From the NCBI RefSeq assembly GCF_022012435.1, contig NZ_JAKLUA010000008.1, forward strand, positions 1-64,000: DNA of 64,000 nt. The letters run 5' to 3'. A program made the translations under genes and the position numbers. Under the pieces are notes generated by a model, which was given only the letters and a program-made list of their open reading frames with translations, did not search any database and was not told where the DNA came from. Of the stretch, positions 29,408 through 36,898 are shown piece by piece (within the stretch, counting starts at the first letter, position 1; each line of letters opens with the position of its first letter). Source of the stretch: Bradyrhizobium zhengyangense (GTDB lineage Bacteria; Pseudomonadota; Alphaproteobacteria; Rhizobiales; Xanthobacteraceae).

Positions 29408-29581
29408 ATGGAAAGAGACCAGACTGAAATCAATGAGTTCGAGCTCACGGCCGAAGAGCTGGATAGCGTCAGCAGTGGGCTTAAGAACAATCAGACCGAA
29501 GCATGGGCCTGGTTCCAACTCGGGATGGCGAAAGGCTTTGCGGAACAAGGCGGCATCGGTTGTTGGACACATTTATCATAA
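29408..29581 (+). CDS. Leader-type small peptide 1 (bacteriocin-like)
   Basis: 57 residues. An acidic leader MERDQTEINEFELTAEELDS runs into VSSG, the position of a double-glycine processing motif, followed by LKNNQTEAWAWFQLGMAKGF and a tail with one Cys (GGIGCWTHLS). The ELTxEELDxVSGG leader resembles those of double-glycine bacteriocins and RiPP precursors. A paralogue with the same NNQTEAW core follows 40 bp downstream. The second Gly of the motif is Ser-Gly here, so cleavage efficiency is uncertain. No C39 peptidase transporter or modifying enzyme lies nearby. Confidence 0.65.
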   Translation: MERDQTEINEFELTAEELDSVSSGLKNNQTEAWAWFQLGMAKGFAEQGGIGCWTHLS

Positions 29582-29621
29582 CGAGGGTCGTTAGGCGGCC
29601 CCACCAACGGAGGAGACGGAG

Positions 29622-29807
29622 ATGGCTAGGCGCAACAACGAAATCAGCGATGCGAGCGAAATCACGCCGCGGGAATTGATGGCTGAGGACTTGGATGCCG
29701 TGAGTGGCGGATATCGGAACAATCAGACGGAAGCCTGGCATGCCTTCACGAGAGGCATAGAAGCAGGACTAATAATGGGCGGCGCAACCGTCGTGTGTAC
29801 ACCGTAG
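29622..29807 (+). CDS. Leader-type small peptide 2 (bacteriocin-like)
   Basis: 61 residues. The ribosome site GGAGGAGACGGAG lies just before the ATG. The leader ends ELMAEDLDAVSGG, a canonical double-glycine-type motif, followed by YRNNQTEAWHAFTRGIEAGL and a Gly-rich tail with one Cys (MGGATVVCTP). Residues around the motif and NNQTEAW are shared with peptide 1, showing a tandem duplication with diverging tails. Predicted product after cleavage is about 31 residues. Function is unknown; it could be an antimicrobial, a signal or a secreted peptide. Confidence 0.72.
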   Translation: MARRNNEISDASEITPRELMAEDLDAVSGGYRNNQTEAWHAFTRGIEAGLIMGGATVVCTP

Positions 29808-30080
29808 TGAGCGCCGGCGGGAGGAACTGACCGCGACCGTCATTCATCATGCCGCCGGCGAATGCATCGAGGTCCTCAACAACAGACACCGCAGGAATAG
29901 CTGCGTGCAAAGGGTCGATCCCGTCAGCGCATCGGCTGCACCGCTATTCTTGGTTACGAGCATCATTCTTGGAGCTTTCGTCGGACACCGAATGAAGGTG
30001 GATTTCGCTTCCACCTTCGCTCTGCGAGCTACAGCGGACAATTTGCTCGACCCATTCTACGCGTCAACGCAAAATCCTCA

Positions 30081-30773
30081 TCAAGACCCGATCGCGAAAT
30101 CCGCCGCAGTCTCGGCGTGAATCGCCGTGGTGTCGAACGTCTCGACCGACGTATCGGCGGCCCCCACCAGCATCGTGATCTCGGTGCAGCCGAGGATGAT
30201 GCAGTCGGCGCCTCGCGCGACCAGCGCGGCCATCACCTCCTGATAGCGGCGGCGCGAGGCGTCGGCGACGATTCCGAGGCATAGCTCATCGTAGATGATG
30301 CGGTTCACGTCGGCGCGCTCGCCGGCGGACGGAATGAGGACATCGAGATCATGCGCGCGCAGCCGGTCGATGTAGAAATCCTCCTCCATCGTGAAGATCG
30401 TGCCGAGCAGCCCGACCCGACGATATCCCTTGGCCCGAATGCGCCGCGCCGTTGCGTCGCCGATGTGAATGAACGGAATGGTCATTTTCGCGATGATGTC
30501 GGGCGCCAGCTTGTGCATCGTGTTCGTGCACAGAACGATCGCGCGGGCGCCGGCGCTTTCGAGCAGCTTGGCTACCTCCGCCAGGCTTGCCGCGGCCTCC
30601 GTCCAGCGGCCGGCATATTGCATCTCCTTGATGCCCTGGAAGTCGTAGGAATACATCAGCAGCGGAGCCGAATGCAGCTTGCCCATGCGATCACGGACGC
30701 GCTCGTTGATGAGCTTGTAGTAGAGCGCGGTGCTCTCCCAGCTCATGCCTCCGATCAAGCCAATGGTTTGCAT
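30081..30773 (-). CDS. Aspartate/glutamate racemase family protein
   Basis: 230 residues starting MQTIGLIGGMSWESTALYYK, the signature of the aspartate/glutamate racemase (YgeA/RacX) group. Both catalytic cysteines are present, in IVLCTNTMHK and IILGCTEITM. These PLP-independent enzymes invert the alpha-carbon of Asp, Glu or broader amino acids in the cytoplasm, supplying D-amino acids for cell wall or other uses. The gene faces the leader-peptide pair. The substrate is not defined by sequence. Confidence 0.92.
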   Translation of the reverse strand: MQTIGLIGGMSWESTALYYKLINERVRDRMGKLHSAPLLMYSYDFQGIKEMQYAGRWTEAAASLAEVAKLLESAGARAIVLCTNTMHKLAPDIIAKMTIPFIHIGDATARRIRAKGYRRVGLLGTIFTMEEDFYIDRLRAHDLDVLIPSAGERADVNRIIYDELCLGIVADASRRRYQEVMAALVARGADCIILGCTEITMLVGAADTSVETFDTTAIHAETAADFAIGS

Positions 30774-30962
30774 TCTCGAGCCTTTCAATATGAACGATCC
30801 GGATCGTAGACGAAAACGCGGACACCGGTCATCACAACAACTGATGGGCCGGTATCTGCTGGAAAGACCGCCGCTCCGATCGAACCCGATCCTGATACGA
30901 CGACACTATCCCCAGCAGAGGAACGACCTGCCCGTCCGCGGGCGATACGGGGAGGATTTCTC

Positions 30963-31172
30963 ATGCGACGACGGAACTGGCGCTTGATCGCGGTGGGCAC
31001 GGTGCTGCTGGTGCTGGCCGTGCTGTTCTTCCTGTCGATGCGCGACATGACGCTGTGGTCCAATGATCCCGTCGCCTTGATGCGGACTGTCGGCGAAGTC
31101 TCCGGCGTCGTCGGCGGCATCAGCCTCGCGATGATCGCGTTCGGCCTGATCGGCCGCAAAGCGCCGGCCTGA
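30963..31172 (+). CDS. Small two-helix membrane protein
   Basis: 69 residues with two hydrophobic segments: LIAVGTVLLVLAVLFFLSM (about 8-26) and VSGVVGGISLAMIAFGLIG (about 46-64), with a basic N-terminus (MRRRNWR). A GGGGAGGA site precedes the ATG. I do not recognise the family. It follows a 189-bp region divergent from the racemase gene. Confidence 0.62.
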   Translation: MRRRNWRLIAVGTVLLVLAVLFFLSMRDMTLWSNDPVALMRTVGEVSGVVGGISLAMIAFGLIGRKAPA

Positions 31173-31302
31173 CAAACCTCATTCCGCAAGGCCTTCGCGA
31201 CTGCGACATCACGCCTCCGCTATCGGCGGAATAGCAGATGCTCGACGCAAATCCTGATGTCAGAACCGCGCATCGCGCGCGGGATGGCATTTGGAGGCGT
31301 TC

Positions 31303-31548
31303 ATGATCACCTCGAAGCTGCTGGTTGCGCTCGCGCTGGTATCGACGATGGGCGCCGTGTCGGCGCAATCCTTCCACCCATCGGCAATCGGCAAGGAAAC
31401 GACCACCAGACCGTGGACGGCACCGGTCGGGCACCGCCAGCCGCACATATCAGACGTTCCCGCAACGAGCATGGGACCGCTGGATTTCCTCGATCAGGAG
31501 GATGCGATCATCGATCGCAAGACCAGCGGCATTTGCCGCGGGTGCTGA
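31303..31548 (+). CDS. Small secreted hypothetical protein
   Basis: 81 residues with a signal peptide MITSKLLVALALVSTMGAVS, cleaved probably after VSA, and a Pro/His-rich mature part ending in a Cys pair (GICRGC). A TTGGAGG site precedes the ATG at 31303. No family recognised. Its end is 45 bp from the stop of the convergent DUF3551 gene. Confidence 0.6.
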   Translation: MITSKLLVALALVSTMGAVSAQSFHPSAIGKETTTRPWTAPVGHRQPHISDVPATSMGPLDFLDQEDAIIDRKTSGICRGC

Positions 31549-31593
31549 TTGGACTGAAGCGCATGCCGCCGGCCGCGGCCGCCGCAACCGCAC

Positions 31594-31854
31594 CTATCGG
31601 GGACGCGGACCGCCGACCGGCTGAGACGGCCGCTGCTGCACGTAAGGGTTCGTCAAGCACATGGCGGAAAGGCCTGCAGCGGCCGCCTTGCACTCCTCCC
31701 ACGAACTATACTGGCATGAGATGTAGGTGCCGCCGCCCCACTCCCATGTCTGAAGGCACACCGGATAATTGCCGCTGAACCGCTGGGCCGAGGCTGGAGT
31801 GGTCGCAGACACTGCGATCCAGGCCATGAGGATGAAGAGAAGCACGCGCATCAT
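31594..31854 (-). CDS. DUF3551 exported protein (copy 1)
   Basis: 86 residues. The signal peptide MMRVLLFILMAWIAVSATTP is followed by NYPVCLQTWEWGGGTYISCQ and SWEECKAAAAGLSAMCLTNP, the pattern of the DUF3551 family (PVCL..W..G....C.Y.s...C......G....C..NP). This family is greatly expanded in Bradyrhizobium and its function is unknown; the four conserved Cys suggest disulfides in the periplasm. It lies beside a second DUF3551 gene in the same orientation. Confidence 0.85.
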   Translation of the reverse strand: MMRVLLFILMAWIAVSATTPASAQRFSGNYPVCLQTWEWGGGTYISCQYSSWEECKAAAAGLSAMCLTNPYVQQRPSQPVGGPRPR

Positions 31855-31910
31855 GTCACTCCAGGGATTTTCGAATCCGGCTTGCAGCGGCGGACTACCG
31901 CTTGCCGGAC

Positions 31911-32165
31911 TTACTGTGATCTCTGCGTCCGGCGCGGAGGCTGGACCTGCTGCTGTTGTTGTTTGAACCTCACACGCGGGTTGATGTCGCAATAGAGGTT
32001 CCATCGTCCGGATGCCGAGGCCAGGCACTGCTCTCGCGTCTCATACATGCAGTCGCCGGAATAGCCGAGCTCTCCGCCCATGACGCACCAGGGATAGTCA
32101 CGGTCAGCGCGCGCTGCGGAAGAAAGCCCCACCACCATGACGACAACCAGAATGGCGATTCGCAT
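31911..32165 (-). CDS. DUF3551 exported protein (copy 2)
   Basis: 84 residues. Signal peptide MRIAILVVVMVVGLSSAARA, then DYPWCVMGGELGYSGDCMYE and TREQCLASASGRWNLYCDIN, again the DUF3551 Cys pattern. The C-terminus is Gln-rich (FKQQQQQVQPPR). A strong GGAGG site supports the ATG at 32165. It is 56 bp upstream of copy 1 and may be cotranscribed with it. Confidence 0.83.
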   Translation of the reverse strand: MRIAILVVVMVVGLSSAARADRDYPWCVMGGELGYSGDCMYETREQCLASASGRWNLYCDINPRVRFKQQQQQVQPPRRTQRSQ

Positions 32166-32357
32166 GAGATCCTCCATCACGTCAGCCGAACCGCGCCGCC
32201 AGATGCTGGAGCCTGACGAGGTCGCCGGTCGGCTGCACATGGCTTACGAATTGTTCCCTAAAAGGGCAAGCATCAATCCTGCGGCGCACGACATCGTTCC
32301 TCACCTATCACCGGGGATCACTATCGGTTTAGGAACGTCCGCATGCGCGATCTGACG

Positions 32358-32396
32358 GAAAAAAGAGGCTGCTGAGCCGTGCTCGGCAGCCTCTTT
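32358..32396 (-). terminator. Rho-independent terminator of the SRPBCC gene
   Basis: On the minus strand a 13-bp stem (GAGGCTGCCGAGC / GCTCAGCAGCCTC with one wobble) around a 3-base loop is followed by a run of six T. It lies about 50 bp past the stop of the SRPBCC gene. Confidence 0.85.
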
Positions 32397-32445
32397 CGTG
32401 TCTTCTTTTCTGACTTATTTGTTATCTTATTTGTTGTCTTGGCCC

Positions 32446-32862
32446 TTACGACGCCTTCTGCTTTGCTTCGACGTATCGCGCAAAGCTGTCAAGAATCGCC
32501 TGCCAGCCGGCTTGCTGCTGCTCGACCGAGTGGGTGGTTTCGCCATCGAAGGCAACGCGGACGACAACGCCCTTGGGGCCCGGCACGAAATCGACTTCGG
32601 CCTTGCGATCGCCGAAGGCATATTCGATCCGCCTGTGCTCGAGGATCTTCGTGTAGGTGCCCGCGAAGTCAAAACCCATGCTGCCGTCCTTGGCTTCCAT
32701 GCGGGACGAGAACAGGCCGCCTTCGCGCAAATCGACCGTCGCCTTGGTCGTATGCCAGTCGTCCGATGCGGCGTTCCACTTCACGATGTCGGCAGGCGTC
32801 GTGTAGGCACGCCAGACCTGATCGATCGGGGCGGCGACGCTGGTTTCGACGGAGATTCTCAT
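32446..32862 (-). CDS. SRPBCC / AHSA1 family protein (START-like fold)
   Basis: 138 residues starting MRISVETSVAAPIDQVWRAY, with NAASDDWHTTKATVDLREGG and a C-terminal helix (QAGWQAILDSFARYVEA). This is the activator-of-Hsp90-ATPase-like/polyketide-cyclase SRPBCC group, small hydrophobic-ligand-binding cytoplasmic proteins. No catalytic function can be inferred. The ATG at 32862 is the family-conserved start. A strong terminator follows. Confidence 0.88.
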   Translation of the reverse strand: MRISVETSVAAPIDQVWRAYTTPADIVKWNAASDDWHTTKATVDLREGGLFSSRMEAKDGSMGFDFAGTYTKILEHRRIEYAFGDRKAEVDFVPGPKGVVVRVAFDGETTHSVEQQQAGWQAILDSFARYVEAKQKAS

Positions 32863-33053
32863 GGGGGTATTGCTCCAGTTCGATATTTGACGGCTCGAGG
32901 TGACGACATCGCGGCCCATGCGCGGGATTCGTTTACAGCACTGCCGCGACGTGTCCACCCAAGGACGGTGGAGACCCGACCATGCCGACACGGTCGTGAT
33001 AAAAAATACGAAAATGTGCCGTCGGGAAGACCGGCCTGCTTGCGGCCGGCACG

Positions 33054-33584
33054 TCAGCAGACCTTCTGGAAGCGTGCGCGCCAGCGCGACGCCTTGGTCG
33101 GCGGCAGAACGTAGCTCTTGCCCTCGGCCGAGACCGTCAGGGGTTGGCCGGAGGCCAGAAGATCCAGGAATTGATCTTCCAGCGCACCCCTTTTGTCATC
33201 GGTGAGCTCGGGATGGCCGAGATCGGCCTGGTTGAACCACGAGGTATTCGGCGGGAAGTTTTCGGGGGCGGCGTAGGTGAAGCCGGCAAAATCCATTTGC
33301 GTCTTGCCGTTGCCGATCGTGATCGTGGCTTCGGTGTGGTCCTGCTTCGGCGCTTCGCCCGGATAGACCGCATCGAGCTCGTAATGCGTCCCGCAGCCGA
33401 AGCGAAACACGGTCTTGTGGTTCGTATCGTTGAAGGTGAGCCATGGCCGATCGTAGCGGTCCATCTCGAGCGTCCATGCGCCGCCCATGACGTCCTTCGA
33501 CGGGCCGCCGGCCGCCGTTGCGGTAGACAATCCGAGCCACGACAGGGCAACGACAAGTCCGAGCAGTCTTGCAGGCGTCGTCAT
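33054..33584 (-). CDS. Exported hypothetical protein
   Basis: 176 residues with a signal peptide MTTPARLLGLVVALSWLGLS (cleavage near ATA-AGG). The mature part is rich in aromatic residues and strands (GAWTLEMDRYDRPWLTFND, TVFRFGCGTHYELDAVYPGE) and ends RFQKVC. The two Cys may form a disulfide. Probably a periplasmic beta-rich protein; I do not recognise a family. It lies 69 bp downstream of the TPR gene, same strand. Confidence 0.7.
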   Translation of the reverse strand: MTTPARLLGLVVALSWLGLSTATAAGGPSKDVMGGAWTLEMDRYDRPWLTFNDTNHKTVFRFGCGTHYELDAVYPGEAPKQDHTEATITIGNGKTQMDFAGFTYAAPENFPPNTSWFNQADLGHPELTDDKRGALEDQFLDLLASGQPLTVSAEGKSYVLPPTKASRWRARFQKVC

Positions 33585-33653
33585 GGCAACCTCTGGCAAC
33601 CTCTCAACGCGATCCGCGATAATCCTCAGACAGGGACGTCTCGACAGGCCCGT

Positions 33654-34616
33654 TCAGATCGGCCCGGTCTTCCCGCGAATAGCGGCCGACCGCTTGAACA
33701 GTTGCTGGGCATCGGCGTAGCGACCCTGATCCTTGTAGAACGCGGCCAGGTTGTTGAGAATGTCGGCAAGATCGGGATGGTCGGGACCGAGGGTCTTCTC
33801 GAAGGTCGCCACCGACTGCTTGTAGAATCGCTCCGCATCGGCGTTACGCCCCTGCCGCGCATAGAGCGTCGCCAGATTGTTCTGCGCCTGCGCGATGTCG
33901 GGATGGTCGGGCCCATACGCCTTCTCGGTCACCGCTATCGCGCGCTTCAGCAGCCGCTCGGCATCGGCGTAGCGACGCCGGTGGATGTAGGCGTCGGCGA
34001 GATTGCTCATCAAGACAGTGGCCTCGGGATCGTCGGGGCCGTTCGCCTTCTGGAGAATGGCAAGCCCACGCTTGAACAGCGGCTCGGATTGGTCGTAGCG
34101 GCCCTGACTGCTGTAGACCGCAGCAAGGTTGCTCATCGCCATCACGATCGAGGGATCGTTGGGACCGAGCGTTTTCTGGCGAATGGCGATCGACCGCTTG
34201 AGCAGCGGCTCGGCTTCCGTGTAGTGCTCTTCCGCCCGATAGAGCTCGCCCAGATTGTTCAAGACGGTTGCGACTTCCGTGGAATTCGGACCGAGCGTCC
34301 TCTCCCTGATGGCCAGTGAACGCTTGTACAGCAGCTCGGCAACAGGGTATTGGCCCAGATTGTAGTGGATGGTGCCCAGATCGTTCAGCGGCATCGCGAC
34401 CATGGCATCATCGGTGCCGAACTCCTTTTCGCGAAGAGCCAAGGCCTTCTGGGCGAGCGGCAGCGCTTGGCTATACTTGCCGGCCTGATAGAGCTCTTTC
34501 ATCTGCCGGGTGAGCGTGCCCGCCTCATCCTCGTCCGCATAAGACGGCGTGCCCAGCGACAAGCTCAGCGCGAGCGCGGCAACGGCAACACAAATCGATG
34601 CTTTCAGGGCTTTCAT
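33654..34616 (-). CDS. Exported tetratricopeptide-repeat protein
   Basis: 320 residues with a signal peptide (MKALKASICVAVAALALSLS, to about residue 27) and about six 42-residue TPRs of the kinesin-light-chain type (repeated LNNLGELYRAEEHYTEAEPL-like units and LGPNDPSIV linkers). It resembles the TPR half of the protein at 17319-19913 but has no CHAT domain. It probably forms a protein-binding scaffold in the periplasm. AAGGAGC precedes the start. Confidence 0.88.
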   Translation of the reverse strand: MKALKASICVAVAALALSLSLGTPSYADEDEAGTLTRQMKELYQAGKYSQALPLAQKALALREKEFGTDDAMVAMPLNDLGTIHYNLGQYPVAELLYKRSLAIRERTLGPNSTEVATVLNNLGELYRAEEHYTEAEPLLKRSIAIRQKTLGPNDPSIVMAMSNLAAVYSSQGRYDQSEPLFKRGLAILQKANGPDDPEATVLMSNLADAYIHRRRYADAERLLKRAIAVTEKAYGPDHPDIAQAQNNLATLYARQGRNADAERFYKQSVATFEKTLGPDHPDLADILNNLAAFYKDQGRYADAQQLFKRSAAIRGKTGPI

Positions 34617-34797
34617 CGCGCGCTCCTTCGCCGCAGATGTCAGGGACTTCAGCGGTTTGGTGCGTCTGGAGGCCGGGCAGGTTCAAATCCCGGAGGGTTT
34701 CAATGGCGTAGTAACCGCCTTTTGCCAAGGCTCTGGGGCACGACTGGCTATTCGCCGGCAGTCTCGGCTAGGATTGCGCGAAATCTATCTGCAACTT

Positions 34798-35664
34798 TTG
34801 GATGCCGGCAAGGTCGTGGGAATTCTTTGGAGGCGCGCCAAGACGTTCGTCGTCATCGGCTGGATCTTCTTTGTGGTGTCGGTCCCGGTATACCTCGGCA
34901 TCGCCGCGTTGGCCGGTTTCAACAAGTTTTACTTCCCGGCACACCCGCAGGCGACATTGGACGCGTACGATATCAGAGCGTCATACGTCACTCTTGCTGT
35001 CGGCGCCCTTGCTGCCGTGACTTCATCGATTGTACTTGCCTTGAAATTCCGAGCCACTGCATCCCTGCTGGTAATCGTGACTTGGCCCACGATCATCGCC
35101 GGCAACCAGGTCGCTCGCTCCTTTGTCAAACCCGGACCCGACTACTACGAGCGGCATGTCGGCGCGGAGACCTTCCTGGTGCCTTGGAAGTATGTCGATG
35201 TTGGCTTTGGGGGCTCTCCGCTCGAAGTATCAAGCGAAGATGGCTTCATTGCCTATCTCTGCTTCTCCAACCTTCATGGGCGTACCGACCCTGACTGCAG
35301 CCTCTTTCAACAGCTCCGTGTTCTCTCCAAGGAGCCAGTCGACGCTGATCTCGGCCTGAAAGCATGGCGCGAGCACCGGTCTCAAATGAGACCCGGCTCG
35401 GACTACGACGGGTATCAATCCTTCGACCAGAGCTACAGGGTGCAAGCCGACGGGCCTGGGCAAATCCAGCATTACTTCGTACGCATGAATTCGAACGGAG
35501 AGCTCACGCGGCTCGTCGAGTGCCGGCTCGACAACGGCAAGTTCTGCACGCACAGCGCGCACGTGGGCAGCCGTTGGTTCGAATACCAAGGCGACCTGGC
35601 AGACGGTGACGAGACGCTCGACGCGCGGCTCGCGGCCTTGGTCGAATCATGGCGGCGCAAATGA
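34798..35664 (+). CDS. Membrane-anchored hypothetical protein
   Basis: About 288 residues from this start. Hydrophobic segments near the N-terminus (FVVIGWIFFVVSVPVYLGIA; YVTLAVGALAAVTSSIVLAL; SLLVIVTWPTIIAG) suggest three membrane helices, then a soluble domain with Cys (AYLCFSNLHG, DPDCSLFQQL, VECRLDNGKFCTHSAHVG). I do not recognise the family. The start is uncertain: the frame is open from 34549, GTG 34660 and GTG 34816 are alternatives, and none has a strong ribosome site. The base composition is less GC-rich than in neighbours. Confidence 0.62.
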   Translation: MDAGKVVGILWRRAKTFVVIGWIFFVVSVPVYLGIAALAGFNKFYFPAHPQATLDAYDIRASYVTLAVGALAAVTSSIVLALKFRATASLLVIVTWPTIIAGNQVARSFVKPGPDYYERHVGAETFLVPWKYVDVGFGGSPLEVSSEDGFIAYLCFSNLHGRTDPDCSLFQQLRVLSKEPVDADLGLKAWREHRSQMRPGSDYDGYQSFDQSYRVQADGPGQIQHYFVRMNSNGELTRLVECRLDNGKFCTHSAHVGSRWFEYQGDLADGDETLDARLAALVESWRRK

Positions 35665-35739
35665 TCGCGGCCTGGCCGATCCGCTCGCGCCCTGCGATCA
35701 CGCGAAGAAGCCGCCGATTGGACCGCCGCCGCACCCCGA

Positions 35740-36765
35740 TCAATCCCGCGAGGTCGCCGGCAGGATGTAGCGATCCAGCAGGTCGAGCTCGGGCGCGACC
35801 ATGTTCCTGGATTCCCGCCCGGCGTTGAAGACGACGACCATGTCGAGCGCGGGGATGACGATGGTCTTCTGGGAATTGAAGCCGAGTGCAGCGGCCCATT
35901 GCAGGGAGCCGCTCGTGTCCGACGAATGCCCTATCCACCATTGATAGCCATAGCTGAACGCGGCCTTGTCCGTCTTGATGTGCTCGGCCGTCGATTGATC
36001 GATCCAGGACGCCGAAACAATCTGCCTGCCGTCCCAGGCGCCCCGATTGAGAACAAGCTGGCCGATCTTCGCCCAGTCGCGAGGACGCAGGCTCAGCCCG
36101 CGGGACGACGTTGGAAGGCCGCTGACGGGATCCTTGTACCAGGCGACATCCTCGATCCCGAGCGGCGCGAAGATATTCTCCTGCGCCAGCACGTCGACGC
36201 CCTTCCCGGTGACCTTCTTCAGGATCGTGCCAACCAATTCCGTCTCGACGCTGTTGTACTCGAACCTGACGCCGAGCGCCCGGTCAGTGCCCAAGCCCGC
36301 CGACATCGTTAGAAGATGGCGGAGCGTGACGCGATCCTTGTCCGCTTCACGGAAGCCTTTGTAGTCGGGAAGATACGACGCGATCGGAGCGTCCAGATCC
36401 TTGATCAAACCGCGATCCATGGCGATGCCGACCAGCAGCGAGACCACGCTCTTGGTCATGGAATAGCCGTTGTGCCGCGTGGTCGCGTCGTAATTGAGCT
36501 GATGCGGATAGTCATAGTAGCTCTCGTAGACGAGCACGCCGTGCCTGATGACGACGATGTCGTCGACATTGGCGAGCTTGCCGCCGCGAATGCCCTCATC
36601 CATCGCGCACAGCAGCGCCGCGTTCAGCCCCTGCTTCTCCGGCACGGTCATCGTCCATCCATCGTGGATTTCGTGCGGAATGCCGCAAGCCGGTGCAGGC
36701 TCGGCTCTGACGGGGCTGAAGATCACGGCACACACGGCTGCAACGACGCTGGTCCATGTCCGCAT
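35740..36765 (-). CDS. Exported serine hydrolase, beta-lactamase/class C fold (1)
   Basis: 341 residues with a signal peptide (MRTWTSVVAAVCAVIFSPVR). The catalytic SxxK is in HNGYSMTKSVVSLLVG, the YxN-like Tyr in FEYNSVETELVG and the third motif in YGYQWWIGHSS. Such proteins include esterases, D-aminopeptidases and DD-peptidase relatives acting in the periplasm; a resistance role is not implied. It lies 133 bp downstream of a longer paralogue on the same strand. Confidence 0.9.
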   Translation of the reverse strand: MRTWTSVVAAVCAVIFSPVRAEPAPACGIPHEIHDGWTMTVPEKQGLNAALLCAMDEGIRGGKLANVDDIVVIRHGVLVYESYYDYPHQLNYDATTRHNGYSMTKSVVSLLVGIAMDRGLIKDLDAPIASYLPDYKGFREADKDRVTLRHLLTMSAGLGTDRALGVRFEYNSVETELVGTILKKVTGKGVDVLAQENIFAPLGIEDVAWYKDPVSGLPTSSRGLSLRPRDWAKIGQLVLNRGAWDGRQIVSASWIDQSTAEHIKTDKAAFSYGYQWWIGHSSDTSGSLQWAAALGFNSQKTIVIPALDMVVVFNAGRESRNMVAPELDLLDRYILPATSRD

Positions 36766-36898
36766 GTCAGGCCCCCATCATTCCCCACGACGACGTCGCA
36801 AGGATGCCGTTCTGTGTGACCGTTTTGCGGCGTTGCAGGCTTGGGAAGAGCCTTCATTTCAGGCAGACGCTGAATGCAACACGGTCCGTCAGCACGCG

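Noticed and set aside
29746-29889. Minus-strand 47-codon frame with VEDLDAFAGG, resembling a third double-glycine leader
   Set aside because: It starts with a GTG without ribosome site, most of its length is antisense to peptide 2, and the tail is Arg/Leu-rich. Possibly a decayed copy, but not supportable as a gene.
33018-33053. Possible terminator (ACCGGCC-TGCTTGC-GGCCGGC) after the exported protein gene
   Set aside because: The stem is only about 7 bp and the A-rich tract lies 15 or more bases away, so termination is doubtful.
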